Positions 8,855 to 18,076 are shown, counted from the stretch's first letter. The stretch: DNA of 64,000 bases from Panacagrimonas sp963975245 (GCA_963975245.1 CAXBFJ010000004.1:62001-126000), one strand, 5' to 3'. Numbers and translations: made by a program. Notes: a model not told the origin generated them from the letters alone.

Positions 8855-8884
8855 ATAAAACTTCCTCAGGAGAGGTTCTCAGCA

Positions 8885-9598
8885 ATGAATTTCAAGAAAG
8901 CAGTGGTAGGTTCTCTGATTGGCGCCGGCATGCTGGCCAGCCCCGCCGCGTTTGCAGGCTTCACCGGCAATATCGGGGTCACCAGCAAATATTTGTTCCG
9001 TGGTATTGAGCAGGGTGGTGGCGCGGCCGTGCAGGGCGGCATCGACTACGGCCACGATGAAACCGGTCTGTACGCAGGCACCTGGGTATCGAACATCGGC
9101 TTCGCCGGCGGTAGCGGCGACGACGAAGGCGCCGAAGTGGATCTGTACGGCGGCTGGTCCAAGGAATTTGGCGGCGTCAGCGTAGATCTGGGCCTGCTCT
9201 ATTACTGGTACCCGGAAGAAGATGAAGCCGGCGCCGACTACAGCACGCTCGAATATTACGGCGGCCTCGGTTACGGCCCGTTCAGCGTTACCTACTACTA
9301 CTCCAGCGAACTGAACTACTTCATGGGCACGGGCAACGCCGAATCCGCAGGTTATGTTTCTGTTGGCATGGAGCTGCCGATCACGGATTCACTGGCCTTC
9401 GTTGCCTCCTACGGTAATTTCCACGGCGACGAGATTGAGGCTGTTCTTGGTACCGATGACAACTACAGCGATTACACGATTGGCCTGGCCAAATCCGTGG
9501 AAGGCTTTGGTGACTTCGGTTTCACCATCGTCGACACCGATCTGGATGACGACGATCTGGAAGTTGTCCTGAGCTGGAACAAGGGCTTCGATCTTTAA
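8885..9598 (+). CDS. TorF-family putative porin
   Basis: Outer-membrane beta-barrel of the TorF/TIGR02001 family (237 residues). It has a signal peptide (MNFKKAVVGS... AAFA, cleavage about residue 22), then the family hallmark near the mature N-terminus (FTGNIGVTSKYLFRGIEQ) and many Gly/Tyr-rich amphipathic strands. I chose the ATG at 8885: it is preceded by AGGAGAGG and starts the signal peptide; an in-frame ATG 60 bases upstream would add a non-signal extension. Family members often sit beside glnK-amtB, which are absent here. Substrate unknown. Confidence 0.88.
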   Translation: MNFKKAVVGSLIGAGMLASPAAFAGFTGNIGVTSKYLFRGIEQGGGAAVQGGIDYGHDETGLYAGTWVSNIGFAGGSGDDEGAEVDLYGGWSKEFGGVSVDLGLLYYWYPEEDEAGADYSTLEYYGGLGYGPFSVTYYYSSELNYFMGTGNAESAGYVSVGMELPITDSLAFVASYGNFHGDEIEAVLGTDDNYSDYTIGLAKSVEGFGDFGFTIVDTDLDDDDLEVVLSWNKGFDL

Positions 9599-9620
9599 GT
9601 CGAACTCATGCTTTAAAGAA

Positions 9621-9642
9621 GGGGCCGAAAGGCCCCTTTTTT
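9621..9642. terminator. Bidirectional terminator between torF-type gene and yifB
   Basis: GGGGCC-GAAA-GGCCCC (9621-9636) is flanked by six T on the right and an A-rich tract on the left, so it can stop transcription from both convergent genes. Confidence 0.93.
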
Positions 9643-9667
9643 GTGCGCCGCTCCAGCGGTCTGCTGC

Positions 9668-11176
9668 TCAGGTGCGCCCGCGATCCAGTTCTCGCATGCG
9701 AAGCGCTTCGGCCAGATGCACGGTGCCTATGCCACTAGCGCCAGCCAGATCGGCGATGGTTCGGGCTACCTTGAGGACCCGGTGATAGGCGCGCGCCGAC
9801 AAGCCCAGGCGAGACATGGCGGCCTCCAGAAGCTTTCGCCCCTCACCGTCCAGCGCGCAGTGTGCTTCGATCTGCTTCGGGCTCATCAGGGCATTGACGA
9901 TGCCACTGCGCTCCATCTGTCTGTCCCGCGCACTTTGCACGCGCGTTCGAACATCGGCACTGGATTCGGCTTGAGTGTCAGTTGCACTCAACAAAGCCTC
10001 GCGTTCGACACGCGGGACAAATAACTGCAGATCAATTCGATCCAGCAGCGGACCCGAAATCTTGCCGCGATATCGGCTGACCTGATCCGGGGTACAACGA
10101 CATTTTCCTGCGTCATCGCCGAGAAAACCGCAGGGGCAAGGGTTCATGGCGGCCACTAACTGGAAACCTGCGGGAAAATCCGACTGACGCGCTGCCCGCG
10201 ACACGGTGATCTGGCCCGATTCCAGGGGCTCACGCAAAACCTCCAGCACGGACCGGGAGAATTCCGGCAGTTCATCCAGAAACAGGATGCCCAGATGCGC
10301 GAGCGTGATCTCACCAGGGCGCGGAACCGCTCCGCCACCGACCAGCGCCACGCCGGAAGCCGTGTGGTGAGGCGCGCGATAAGGCCTCTGCCCCCAGCGG
10401 CTCACATCAAACCCGCCCTGCCCGACCGAGGCAATGGCGGCGACTTCGATGGCTTCGGCCTCGGTCAGGGCCGGCAGCAAACCTGGCAGCCTTGCCGCCA
10501 GCATGCTCTTGCCCGAACCCGGCGGGCCAATCATCAGCATCGAGTGAGATCCGGCAGCGGCAATTTCCAGTGCGCGCTTGGCCTGCTGCTGGCCGCGCAC
10601 ATCACCCAGGTCCGCTACCGCCGCTAGCGTCACACCGCTCGCGCTCGACGCCATCTGGACCAGCGAATTGGCGTGCAACTGCGCGCAGAGTTCCCCGAGG
10701 TGCCGTACTGGATAAATCTTCGCATCTCGCGCCAGCGCTGCCTCTTCGGCGTTCTGCGCCGGGACCAGCATGCGCCGTCCCGCCTGCGCTGCCTTTAACG
10801 CAGCTGGGAGTGCGCCGCGCACAGGGCGAATCTCCCCCGACAGCGACAGCTCGCCGAGCACCTCGATATCTGCAATAGCCGCCTCGGGAATCTGGCCAGA
10901 GGCCGCGAGCAGGCCCAGAGCAATCGCCAGATCAAATCGCGCACCTTCCTTGGGCAGGTCGGCCGGCGCCAGATTGCAGGTCATGCGCCGATTGGGAAAC
11001 TGATATCCGCAGGTCTGCAGTGCCGCCTTGACCCGGTCCTTGGCTTCGCGAACCGCCGCTTCGGGCAGCCCCACGATATTCAGTCCGGGCAGGCCGGGCG
11101 CCAGATGAACCTCCACCGTGACCAGGTCTGCGGCCAGCCCGTTCTGCGCGCGCGATAGGACGGTGGCCAGCGACAT
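9668..11176 (-). CDS. yifB: YifB/ComM-family Mg-chelatase-like AAA+ ATPase
   Basis: The 502-residue AAA+ protein matches YifB/ComM, a hexameric helicase that promotes branch migration during natural transformation. The N-terminal Lon-S16-like domain spans about residues 1-180. The ATPase core has Walker A GPPGSGKS near residue 218 and Walker B ILFLDELPEF near residue 296. A four-cysteine cluster (CPCGFLGDDAGKCRC, about 345-359) is characteristic. The Mg-chelatase C-terminal helical domain ends at LRMRELDR. It lies 53 bases downstream of ubiK on the same strand, an arrangement also seen in pseudomonads. Confidence 0.95.
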   Translation of the reverse strand: MSLATVLSRAQNGLAADLVTVEVHLAPGLPGLNIVGLPEAAVREAKDRVKAALQTCGYQFPNRRMTCNLAPADLPKEGARFDLAIALGLLAASGQIPEAAIADIEVLGELSLSGEIRPVRGALPAALKAAQAGRRMLVPAQNAEEAALARDAKIYPVRHLGELCAQLHANSLVQMASSASGVTLAAVADLGDVRGQQQAKRALEIAAAGSHSMLMIGPPGSGKSMLAARLPGLLPALTEAEAIEVAAIASVGQGGFDVSRWGQRPYRAPHHTASGVALVGGGAVPRPGEITLAHLGILFLDELPEFSRSVLEVLREPLESGQITVSRAARQSDFPAGFQLVAAMNPCPCGFLGDDAGKCRCTPDQVSRYRGKISGPLLDRIDLQLFVPRVEREALLSATDTQAESSADVRTRVQSARDRQMERSGIVNALMSPKQIEAHCALDGEGRKLLEAAMSRLGLSARAYHRVLKVARTIADLAGASGIGTVHLAEALRMRELDRGRT

Positions 11177-11229
11177 GGCGAGCGGCGATCAGCTACGCGC
11201 TGTCGCCGCAATAAACAGGGTGACAGATG

Positions 11230-11499
11230 CTATTTCGTTGCACTGCCTTCACTGCCGGAAGCACCCTGTTCCAGCTTTTCAAGGCGCGCCTCAAGTTCAC
11301 GCAGGCGCTTCTGGGTTCGCGCGAGCACTTCCGCCTGCACGTCAAAACGCTCACGCGAGACCAGATCCCAGCGTTCGAGGTTGCTGCGCAGCACCGCCCT
11401 GAAATTATCCTCCAGCTCAGCCCGCAAACTTCGAACGCCCGGCGGCAAGATGGCCGCCAGACGCTCTGCCAGTTCCTCTACGCCCCGAGTTGGATTCAT
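11230..11499 (-). CDS. ubiK: Ubiquinone biosynthesis accessory factor UbiK
   Basis: A small coiled-coil accessory factor (89 residues) that helps the aerobic Ubi complex make ubiquinone. The pattern MNPTRGVEELAERL, LPPGVRSLRAELEDNFR, then FDVQAEVLARTQKRLRELEARLEKLE is the UbiK/YqiC layout, with a C-terminal coiled coil. I chose the ATG at 11499: it aligns with the usual N-terminus and has GGAG just upstream, whereas the ATG at 11508 has none. It starts about 18 bases after the antiporter gene, so the two are probably co-transcribed. Confidence 0.88.
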   Translation of the reverse strand: MNPTRGVEELAERLAAILPPGVRSLRAELEDNFRAVLRSNLERWDLVSRERFDVQAEVLARTQKRLRELEARLEKLEQGASGSEGSATK

Positions 11500-11517
11500 C
11501 CGCTCCATATCAGCTGA

Positions 11518-12813
11518 TCAGAGGAAGCGCAGGGCCACGATCGCCACCAGAGTTGGCGGAATCGCTGCAAACAAAAGACCCAAGGGGCTGATCGCCTCAT
11601 CCTCGAAGCGAACCTTGAGGATCGAGAAACCAGCAGGGTTGGGCGCATTGGCAATGACGGTCAAGCCGCCACCGGTGACAGCACCCGCCACCAGCATGTA
11701 CTTGAACTGATCGCTCAGGCCTTCCACCAGTGAACCGAGATAGGTCAGCGCCGCATTGTCGGTAATGGCGGTCAGCGCGGTCGCGCCGAAGTAGACCGCA
11801 TCCGGGCTCATGTTGAGCAGCAAGGGTTGCAACCACCACTGCTGCTGGCCGCCCAGTACGACCAGGCCCGCCAGGAAGAAGGCCACCAACAGGCCCTCAC
11901 GCACGATCAGACGGCCCTGGTAATGCTGATAAGCCGTGGCAAAGCCCATGAAGAAGAGCAGCAGGCCCAGGAACAAGGCCGGATGGTGGGCAAAGAACAC
12001 CACGCCAAACAGGATGGCCACGTTCACCGCCATGATCTGCACCGGCACAGCCTCGCGCTTCGAAACCGGCGGAGCTGGCATGGCACGCAATTCCTTGGCA
12101 AAGACCAGGCAAATCAGGGTGGCATTGGTCACCACTGCAATCGCGGCTTTCCAGCCGAAATGGGTGAGCATGAACATGATGTCCCAGTTCCATTTGCTCG
12201 CCACCATCAGTACGGGCGGAGCGGCAAACGGAGTGAGTACGCCGCCGATGGAAATATTGACGAAGAGCACGCCGACGGTGGCGTACTTGAACCGCTTGGA
12301 CAGGTTTTCGTGGTGCAGGAAACGATCGCGCAACATCAGCGCGCCGAGGGTCATTGCAGCGGGTTCGGTAATGAAGGAACCCAGCAATGGCACGAAGAAC
12401 AGGATGCTGAAGAAGGTGGCCGGCCCGGACGGCAGGGGCACGATTTTGGATACGCCCGAAACCATCATCGAGGCCAGATCCAGAATGGGGCGGCTACCGG
12501 CCACGATCATGATCGCAAACACGAACATGGGCTCAGTGAAATTGCGACCATCGATGTATTCCACTGCGGCGTCTTTTCCGACCAGCGCGAACATGGTCAT
12601 GATCAACACCATTGCCCAGAAGCCGAAGACCACCTCGACCTCACCCAGCAAATGGAAAATGCCCTCATGCGCCGGATGCTGGTGCGCAAGATGCTCGAAA
12701 TATTTGGTCGAAAACGTGTGGATCAGCGCAATACCAAAGATTACGGCTGCCACGACATCAATAGTTGTTGGGTTCACGGCGGATCTTGGGAATGTGGATG
12801 GCGTCTTGGTCAC
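11518..12813 (-). CDS. Putative Na+/H+ antiporter
   Basis: Polytopic inner-membrane protein of 431 residues with about 11-12 hydrophobic segments. Conserved features include SFITEPAAMTLGALMLRD (near residue 150), NISIGGVLTPFAAPPVLMV (near 195) and a late segment GATALTAITDNAALTYLGSL. Such Gly/Asn/Thr/Pro-rich re-entrant motifs are typical of the ion-transporter superfamily that holds NhaD/ArsB-like antiporters, and the sequence looks like the putative Na+/H+ antiporter family PF07399. Ion specificity cannot be read from the sequence. The start at 12813 is divergent from the ABC operon; ubiK and yifB follow. Confidence 0.8.
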   Translation of the reverse strand: MTKTPSTFPRSAVNPTTIDVVAAVIFGIALIHTFSTKYFEHLAHQHPAHEGIFHLLGEVEVVFGFWAMVLIMTMFALVGKDAAVEYIDGRNFTEPMFVFAIMIVAGSRPILDLASMMVSGVSKIVPLPSGPATFFSILFFVPLLGSFITEPAAMTLGALMLRDRFLHHENLSKRFKYATVGVLFVNISIGGVLTPFAAPPVLMVASKWNWDIMFMLTHFGWKAAIAVVTNATLICLVFAKELRAMPAPPVSKREAVPVQIMAVNVAILFGVVFFAHHPALFLGLLLFFMGFATAYQHYQGRLIVREGLLVAFFLAGLVVLGGQQQWWLQPLLLNMSPDAVYFGATALTAITDNAALTYLGSLVEGLSDQFKYMLVAGAVTGGGLTVIANAPNPAGFSILKVRFEDEAISPLGLLFAAIPPTLVAIVALRFL

Positions 12814-12962
12814 TGAGACAACGGACCGGGGCTAAGTGTGCAACATTTGCATCGGCGATGCCCTTGTGAGCAAAGCAACGATCCGTAAAATTGGCGGCCC
12901 GGCGGAACCAGTGACCCGTCAGAGGGTCCATCAACCGCCCACAATTTCAAAAACGAAGGCAG

Positions 12963-13916
12963 ATGGTGAACTCGGACATTCTCATAGAGGCACGCGGCCT
13001 CACACGGCGCTTTGGCCCCAATGTGGCAGTCGACAATGTCAGCCTGCAATTGGCCCAGGGTGAAATCCTTGGTCTGCTCGGTCCCAACGGGGCTGGCAAA
13101 TCGACCACCATGAAGATGCTGACCGGCAATCTCGCACCCAGCGACGGTGAGGTCCTGATTCACGGCCAATCCCTGCGTGACCATGAGATTCAAGCCAAGC
13201 AGCAACTCGGCTACCTGCCGGAGCAGCCGCCGGTTTACCCGGAACTGACCGTCGACGAATACCTGCGCTATTGCGCCGGCTTGCACGGAATTTCGCGAAA
13301 GGACTGCGCCGAGGCCATGGCCTCGGCCAAGCGGGACTGCGGCCTGAGTGAGGTGGGCCGCCGCGTGATCGGAAATCTGTCCAAGGGTTTTCAGCAGCGC
13401 GTGGGGCTGGCACAGGCCATTATTCATCGCCCACCGGTGGTGGTGCTGGATGAGCCCACTGTGGGGCTGGATCCGATTCAGATTCGCGAGATTCGGTCCC
13501 TGATCCGCAATCTGGGAGCCAATCACAGTGTGATTCTGTCCAGCCACATTCTTCCGGAGATTCAGGCTGTTTGCTCTCGCGTGGTCATCATCAGCCGCGG
13601 CAAACTGGTCTACGACGCTCCGACGGACCGGCAGGCGGAAGACAGTGCCGTAATCATCCAGCTGGCACGTGCGCCAGAACTGTCGGAGCTGGCGAGCGTC
13701 AGCGGCGTAGCCCGCGTGACCGCGCAGGAAAACGGACAGTTCACCCTGAACTTGAACCCAGGCGCTGATCCGCGCGAGTCGCTGGTCAAGCTGGCGGTCA
13801 AGCACGACTGGGGGCTGCAGGAGCTGCGCCTGCAATCCAAGACCCTGGAAGAAATTTTCGTGGAACTGACGTCTGGCGAAGTCGCCAGCGAGGCCGCTTA
13901 CGAGGAAGCCGCATGA
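12963..13916 (+). CDS. ABC exporter ATP-binding protein (GldA-like)
   Basis: ATPase of an ABC-2 exporter, 317 residues. It has Walker A GPNGAGKST near residue 42, signature LSKGFQQRVGLAQA near 138, Walker B VVVLDEPTVGLDP near 160, and an H-loop (SSHIL) near 193. The C-terminal extension (about 220-317) is typical of drug/lipid exporters and GldA-like proteins. Ribosome site GAAGG precedes the ATG. It overlaps the permease gene by four bases and heads a four-gene operon. Confidence 0.93.
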   Translation: MVNSDILIEARGLTRRFGPNVAVDNVSLQLAQGEILGLLGPNGAGKSTTMKMLTGNLAPSDGEVLIHGQSLRDHEIQAKQQLGYLPEQPPVYPELTVDEYLRYCAGLHGISRKDCAEAMASAKRDCGLSEVGRRVIGNLSKGFQQRVGLAQAIIHRPPVVVLDEPTVGLDPIQIREIRSLIRNLGANHSVILSSHILPEIQAVCSRVVIISRGKLVYDAPTDRQAEDSAVIIQLARAPELSELASVSGVARVTAQENGQFTLNLNPGADPRESLVKLAVKHDWGLQELRLQSKTLEEIFVELTSGEVASEAAYEEAA

Positions 13917-14656
13917 AAAATGTGATGTCGATTGCCGCTCACGAAACGCGGCGCATTTTTGTCTCGCCTCTGGCCTGGGCTGTTCTGGGCGTTGCCCAAG
14001 CCATTTTCGGCTACATCTTTGCCGGTTCGGTGATTCAGTATCTGAGAAACTCTGACGTTGCAGACCAGTCTGTAGGCGTCTCCGATTACGTGGGCAGCGG
14101 GCTCTACGGTTCGGCCACCATAATCCTGTTGCTGATCCTGCCCTTGATGACCATGCGCCTGTTCTCGGAGGAGCGGAAGTCCGGCACGCTGACCCTGCTG
14201 TTTTCCGCACCCGTGAGCCTGATTGAAATCGTGCTCGGCAAGTTCTTCGGCGTCATGGTTTTCATTGCCGCCATGCTGGGCTTGCTGGCCCTGATGCCCG
14301 CCTCGCTGTTGCTGGCAGTTGATCTGGACATCGGTCGCCTGGCTGCAGGCCTGCTGGGCATTTTCCTGCTCACCATGTCCTTTGCAGCCTGCGGCTTGTT
14401 CATCTCCTCGCTCACGCGCGAGCCCACGATTGCGGCGGTCGGAACCTTTGCTGCCCTGCTGCTGATCTGGCTGCTGAAGATGCCGGCAAGTTTTGACACG
14501 CCCTTTGCCGCAGCATTCGACTACCTGTCGCTGATCAGTCACTACCAGAACCTGATCACGGGCCTGTTTGATTCCTCGGACGTGGCGTATTACCTGCTGT
14601 TTACCACGCTCTTTCTGTGGCTGACGGTGGTCCGCCTGGACATGGAACGCAATTGA
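13913..14656 (+). CDS. ABC-2 type permease (GldF-like)
   Basis: Membrane component of the exporter: 247 residues with six hydrophobic helices. The early segment MRLFSEERKSGTLTLLFSAPVS (about 83-104) is the ABC-2 permease signature. It starts inside the last codons of the ATPase gene (four-base overlap), so translation is coupled. Together with the GldG-like and DUF4340 proteins downstream this is the common Gld-type cassette of gammaproteobacteria; its substrate is not known. Confidence 0.92.
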   Translation: MKNVMSIAAHETRRIFVSPLAWAVLGVAQAIFGYIFAGSVIQYLRNSDVADQSVGVSDYVGSGLYGSATIILLLILPLMTMRLFSEERKSGTLTLLFSAPVSLIEIVLGKFFGVMVFIAAMLGLLALMPASLLLAVDLDIGRLAAGLLGIFLLTMSFAACGLFISSLTREPTIAAVGTFAALLLIWLLKMPASFDTPFAAAFDYLSLISHYQNLITGLFDSSDVAYYLLFTTLFLWLTVVRLDMERN

Positions 14657-14702
14657 AATTTCAGGTCGCCTCTCCGCGTCGCTATCGCAAATTTTTCGAT
14701 CA

Positions 14703-16094
14703 ATGAAAAGCAAAGCACAAAATCTTGTCCAGCAGATCATCAGCGGACTGTTGATCATTGCCGTCATCATCGCGCTGGGCTGGTTGTCGGTTCGCTACAA
14801 CTTCAAGCAGGACTGGACCTTCAACAATCGCAACACGATTTCCGAAGCGAGCCAGAAGCAACTGGCGTCGATGAAAGACCCGATACGGATGATCGCCTTC
14901 GCCTATCCCGGTGCACCGGAGCGTGCTTCGATCCAGTATTTTGTCGACCAGTATTCACGCTTCAAGAAAGACTTCGAGATCGAGTTCGTTGATCCCAGCA
15001 CGCAGCCGCAAAAGGTCAAGGAGTACGAGATATCCCTGGCGGGCGAAGTGGTGATCGAGTATCAGGGACGCCGTGAAACCTTGCGGACGATGTCCGAGCA
15101 GATCATCACCGAGACGCTGCAGCGACTGAGCTATTCAGGCGAAAAATTCATCGTGTTCCTGGAAGGCCACGGTGAGCGCGCGGTGCTGGACTCAGACGCG
15201 CAGGGCGCGTTCACACATTTCGCGGAAGTGCTTCAGGGCAAGGGGCTCAAGGTCCAGCCGCTGAGTCTGGTCAGCAACCCCGCCGTGCCGGACAACGCTT
15301 CGGCGCTGGTCATCGCCAGCCCGCGCGGCCAGCTGCTTGAGGGCGAGATCAAGCTCATCAACGACTACGTCGAAAAGGGCGGCAACCTGCTATGGCTGGC
15401 CGACCCTGACAACCCTCCGGGCTTGCAGATGGTCGCCGATACGCTGGGCATTGAATGGCAAGATGGCTATGCCGTGTTTCCCGAGTACGAGTTGCTCGGC
15501 ACCGGTCACCCCGGCATTTTCGCCGCGCTTGACTACCCGCCCAGCCCGGTCACCCAGGGCCTCGATCAGATCACCCTGTTCCCGCTGGTGCGGTCATTAA
15601 CGGCACGCGAGGACAGCGGCTGGGTGGCCCAGCCGATGCTGACCAGCAGCCCCGCTGCCTGGCTGGAAACCCAGCCGCTGGATGAGTCCGGTGTCGCGCT
15701 GGATGTAGACAAGGGCGACATTGCCGGACCGCTGACCATCGGCATGAGTCTGACCCGCAATATCGATGACCCGGATGCATCACCGGCGTCTGAACAGGAT
15801 CAGGATTCGGCAAAAGCGCAGAAGCAGCAGCGCGTGGTACTGATTGGCGATGCCGATTTCATGTCCAACAGCAACCTCGGTCAGCTGGGCAATCAGCAGC
15901 TGGGCCTGAACATCATTCAGTGGCTGGCGAGCCGCGACGAGCAGCTCAATATCGACGTGCCCAAGGCGCCGGACACCAACCTGTTCCTGCCGAGCTGGGC
16001 GGTGATAGTGCTCAGCGCCGGCTTTGTCATTGTGTTGCCCCTGCTGCTGATCGGCATCGGTGTCACGCGCTGGGTTCTGAGACGGCGCCGATGA
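14703..16094 (+). CDS. GldG-like ABC transporter auxiliary protein
   Basis: A 463-residue membrane protein with one N-terminal helix (about 12-30), a large extracytoplasmic domain and one C-terminal helix (about 432-455) followed by RRRR. The middle domain (for example KFIVFLEGHGERAV, LINDYVEKGGNLLWLADPDN, VVLIGDADFMSN) is the ABC-transporter auxiliary/GldG domain. The pattern suggests a periplasmic partner anchored at both ends. It lies 46 bases after the permease gene in the same operon. Confidence 0.9.
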   Translation: MKSKAQNLVQQIISGLLIIAVIIALGWLSVRYNFKQDWTFNNRNTISEASQKQLASMKDPIRMIAFAYPGAPERASIQYFVDQYSRFKKDFEIEFVDPSTQPQKVKEYEISLAGEVVIEYQGRRETLRTMSEQIITETLQRLSYSGEKFIVFLEGHGERAVLDSDAQGAFTHFAEVLQGKGLKVQPLSLVSNPAVPDNASALVIASPRGQLLEGEIKLINDYVEKGGNLLWLADPDNPPGLQMVADTLGIEWQDGYAVFPEYELLGTGHPGIFAALDYPPSPVTQGLDQITLFPLVRSLTAREDSGWVAQPMLTSSPAAWLETQPLDESGVALDVDKGDIAGPLTIGMSLTRNIDDPDASPASEQDQDSAKAQKQQRVVLIGDADFMSNSNLGQLGNQQLGLNIIQWLASRDEQLNIDVPKAPDTNLFLPSWAVIVLSAGFVIVLPLLLIGIGVTRWVLRRRR

Positions 16095-16125
16095 GCAGGA
16101 TTGCCCCGCCCACAGATCAATTCAC

Positions 16126-17016
16126 ATGAAAAGGCTCTACCTCAATCTCGTTCTGCTCGCCGTTCTGGCCGGGCTCGGTGTTGCGATCTGGCTGGCTCAG
16201 GAAGAGAAGGAAAAAGGTCCGCCGCTGACAGCCCTGAGCCAGGACCAGGTTACGCACATCAGCATCGCTCACCCCGATCAGCCCGCTATCGAACTGGAGA
16301 AAATCGAAGGTCAATGGCGGCTGGTATCACCGGTCAAGGCGATTGCAGACAAGTACGAGGTCAACGGCATTCTGGCCCTGGCCACGCTGGAAATCGGCAA
16401 ACAGCTGGACGGCGCAACGAACCTGTCTGAGCTTGGACTCAAACCACCGAAGTACAGCGTCACGCTCGATGATGTTCGTATCGATCTGGGCGGCACGGAG
16501 CCCATCAAGTTCCGCCGCTATGTCTCGACGGGCGGCAAGGTCGGTCTGGTCCCCGACCCTCCCAGTGCTGCGCTGGACGCCGATTACTCAGATCTGGTGG
16601 CCAAGCAAATTGTCCCCGAAGGCCGCGAGATCACGCGGATCAGCCTGCCCGCACTCACACTGGAAAAAGCAGATGGCGGTGCGTGGAAGGCAGCGGAGGC
16701 GCCCGATGCCAAAGCCTCCGACCTGAGCGCTTTGGCAGAGTCCTGGCGTACTGCTAAGGCGATGTGGAATGCAGCGGAGCCCGCCGAAGGCTCCAGCGGG
16801 GATGCCATTACGCTCGTGCTCGATGATGGCGAGCAGATTGATCTGGTAGTGGCGGCCCGCGATCCGCAGCTGATTCTGTCGCGGCCGGCGCTGGGCATGC
16901 GTTACACGCTGTCCAAAGCCCTGACCGAGACCTTGCTGCAATTGCCAGCCCAAGCGCCGGAAGCTGACGGCGAGTCACTGGCGGAAGAAGCGCCGGAAGC
17001 TGAGACTCAGCAATAG
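16126..17016 (+). CDS. DUF4340 membrane-anchored protein
   Basis: 296 residues with an N-terminal membrane anchor (about 5-24) and an extracytoplasmic DUF4340 region (GQWRLVSPVKAIADKYEVNG near residue 63, LGLKPPKYSVTL near 105). The C-terminal tail is Glu/Ala-rich and low complexity. It is the fourth and last gene of the Gld-type ABC operon, 31 bases after the GldG-like gene. Family members nearly always accompany such exporters, so a structural or substrate-handling role is likely but unproven. The next gene is convergent and only 10 bases away, with no obvious terminator hairpin. Confidence 0.88.
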   Translation: MKRLYLNLVLLAVLAGLGVAIWLAQEEKEKGPPLTALSQDQVTHISIAHPDQPAIELEKIEGQWRLVSPVKAIADKYEVNGILALATLEIGKQLDGATNLSELGLKPPKYSVTLDDVRIDLGGTEPIKFRRYVSTGGKVGLVPDPPSAALDADYSDLVAKQIVPEGREITRISLPALTLEKADGGAWKAAEAPDAKASDLSALAESWRTAKAMWNAAEPAEGSSGDAITLVLDDGEQIDLVVAARDPQLILSRPALGMRYTLSKALTETLLQLPAQAPEADGESLAEEAPEAETQQ

Positions 17017-17026
17017 GCTGGAAAAT

Positions 17027-18076
17027 TCAGCGTTTGAATTTTTCTTCTGCGAGCTGATCGGCAATCTCGCTGGTCGGAAGCTTCAGCTCCTCTGACTTTG
17101 CGAATATCTGCGTGAGTGTCGGGCCGATTTGCCGGACATGTGATTCGACATCGGCCCAGCGCCGCGTATCGCCCTCGTAGTAGAGATTGATGATGCCGCC
17201 GGCATTGATCGCGTAATCAGGCGCATACAACACACCGCGATCCAGCAGAGCCTGACCGTGACGCGGTTCGGCCAGTTGATTATTGGCGGCACCGGCCACG
17301 ATGCCCGCACGCAATAAGGGAATGCTTTGATCATTCAGCACGGCGCCCAGAGCACAGGGCGCAAGAACATCCACATCCTGATGCAGGATGTCATTCATGG
17401 AGACAGCTTGCGCCGCAAACTGCTGCACACAGGTCTCAACAGCCGGCGCATAGCTGTCACAGACCCACAGTTTTGCGCCGGCTTCGTGCAGATGCCGAGC
17501 CAGAACCTGCCCCACCTTGCCCACGCCCTGGATCGCAACGCGCAGGCCTTGAAGCTCATCGCGCCCCAGCTTGAATCGCACGGCCGCCTGGATGCCCACA
17601 AAAACACCCAGGGCCGTCGCCGCCGAGGTGTCACGATCACCCGGGTCATTGGCATCGGGCGCGGCGCCATGCCCGCCAATGTGGCTGGTTTCGCGAAGCA
17701 TCTCGCGCATGTCCGCCTCATCTGTGCCCGAATCTTCGGCCACCCGATAGCGCCCGCCGAGTGAGTGCACCAGACGGCCCATGGCCTGCATCATCTGTGG
17801 CGTCTTGTTCCGGCGAGGGTCTGCGATCACCACGCTCTTGCCGCCACCCTGCTGCAAGCCCGCCAGTGCCGCCTTGTAGGTCATACCGCGCGAAAGGCGC
17901 AAGACATCGGTCAGCGCGTCCGCGTCATTAGCGTAGTCATACACCCGACAGCCGCCCAGCGAGGGTCCAAGTGCGGTACTGTGGACCGCAATGATCGCCC
18001 GCAGACCTGATTCAGCGTCGAATCCGTAGACAATCTCTTCGTGTTCGTCGAACTCGGGGTGGTCAAAAACGCTCAT
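17027..18076 (-). CDS. Leucine/phenylalanine/valine dehydrogenase family protein
   Basis: NAD-dependent oxidative deaminase of the Glu/Leu/Phe/Val dehydrogenase family, 349 residues. The catalytic domain shows PSLGGCRV, then the substrate/catalytic lysines in MTYKAALAG and QQGGGKSVVI (equivalent to Lys68 and Lys80 of leucine dehydrogenase). The Rossmann domain shows IQGVGKVGQVLARHLHEAG near residue 185. I chose the ATG at 18076 (MSVFDHPEFDEHEEIVYG), which matches the usual N-terminus; an upstream ATG would add 28 atypical residues. Substrate could be leucine, valine or phenylalanine. It is monocistronic. Confidence 0.88.
   Translation of the reverse strand: MSVFDHPEFDEHEEIVYGFDAESGLRAIIAVHSTALGPSLGGCRVYDYANDADALTDVLRLSRGMTYKAALAGLQQGGGKSVVIADPRRNKTPQMMQAMGRLVHSLGGRYRVAEDSGTDEADMREMLRETSHIGGHGAAPDANDPGDRDTSAATALGVFVGIQAAVRFKLGRDELQGLRVAIQGVGKVGQVLARHLHEAGAKLWVCDSYAPAVETCVQQFAAQAVSMNDILHQDVDVLAPCALGAVLNDQSIPLLRAGIVAGAANNQLAEPRHGQALLDRGVLYAPDYAINAGGIINLYYEGDTRRWADVESHVRQIGPTLTQIFAKSEELKLPTSEIADQLAEEKFKR

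Noticed and set aside
11827..12835. Two long plus-strand frames opposite the antiporter gene
   Set aside because: The minus-strand protein has clear membrane topology; the plus frames are His/Gln-rich or Arg/Ser-rich shadow translations.
12810..14210. 466-codon minus-strand frame over the ABC ATPase and permease genes
   Set aside because: The plus-strand genes carry all ABC motifs; the antisense frame has none.
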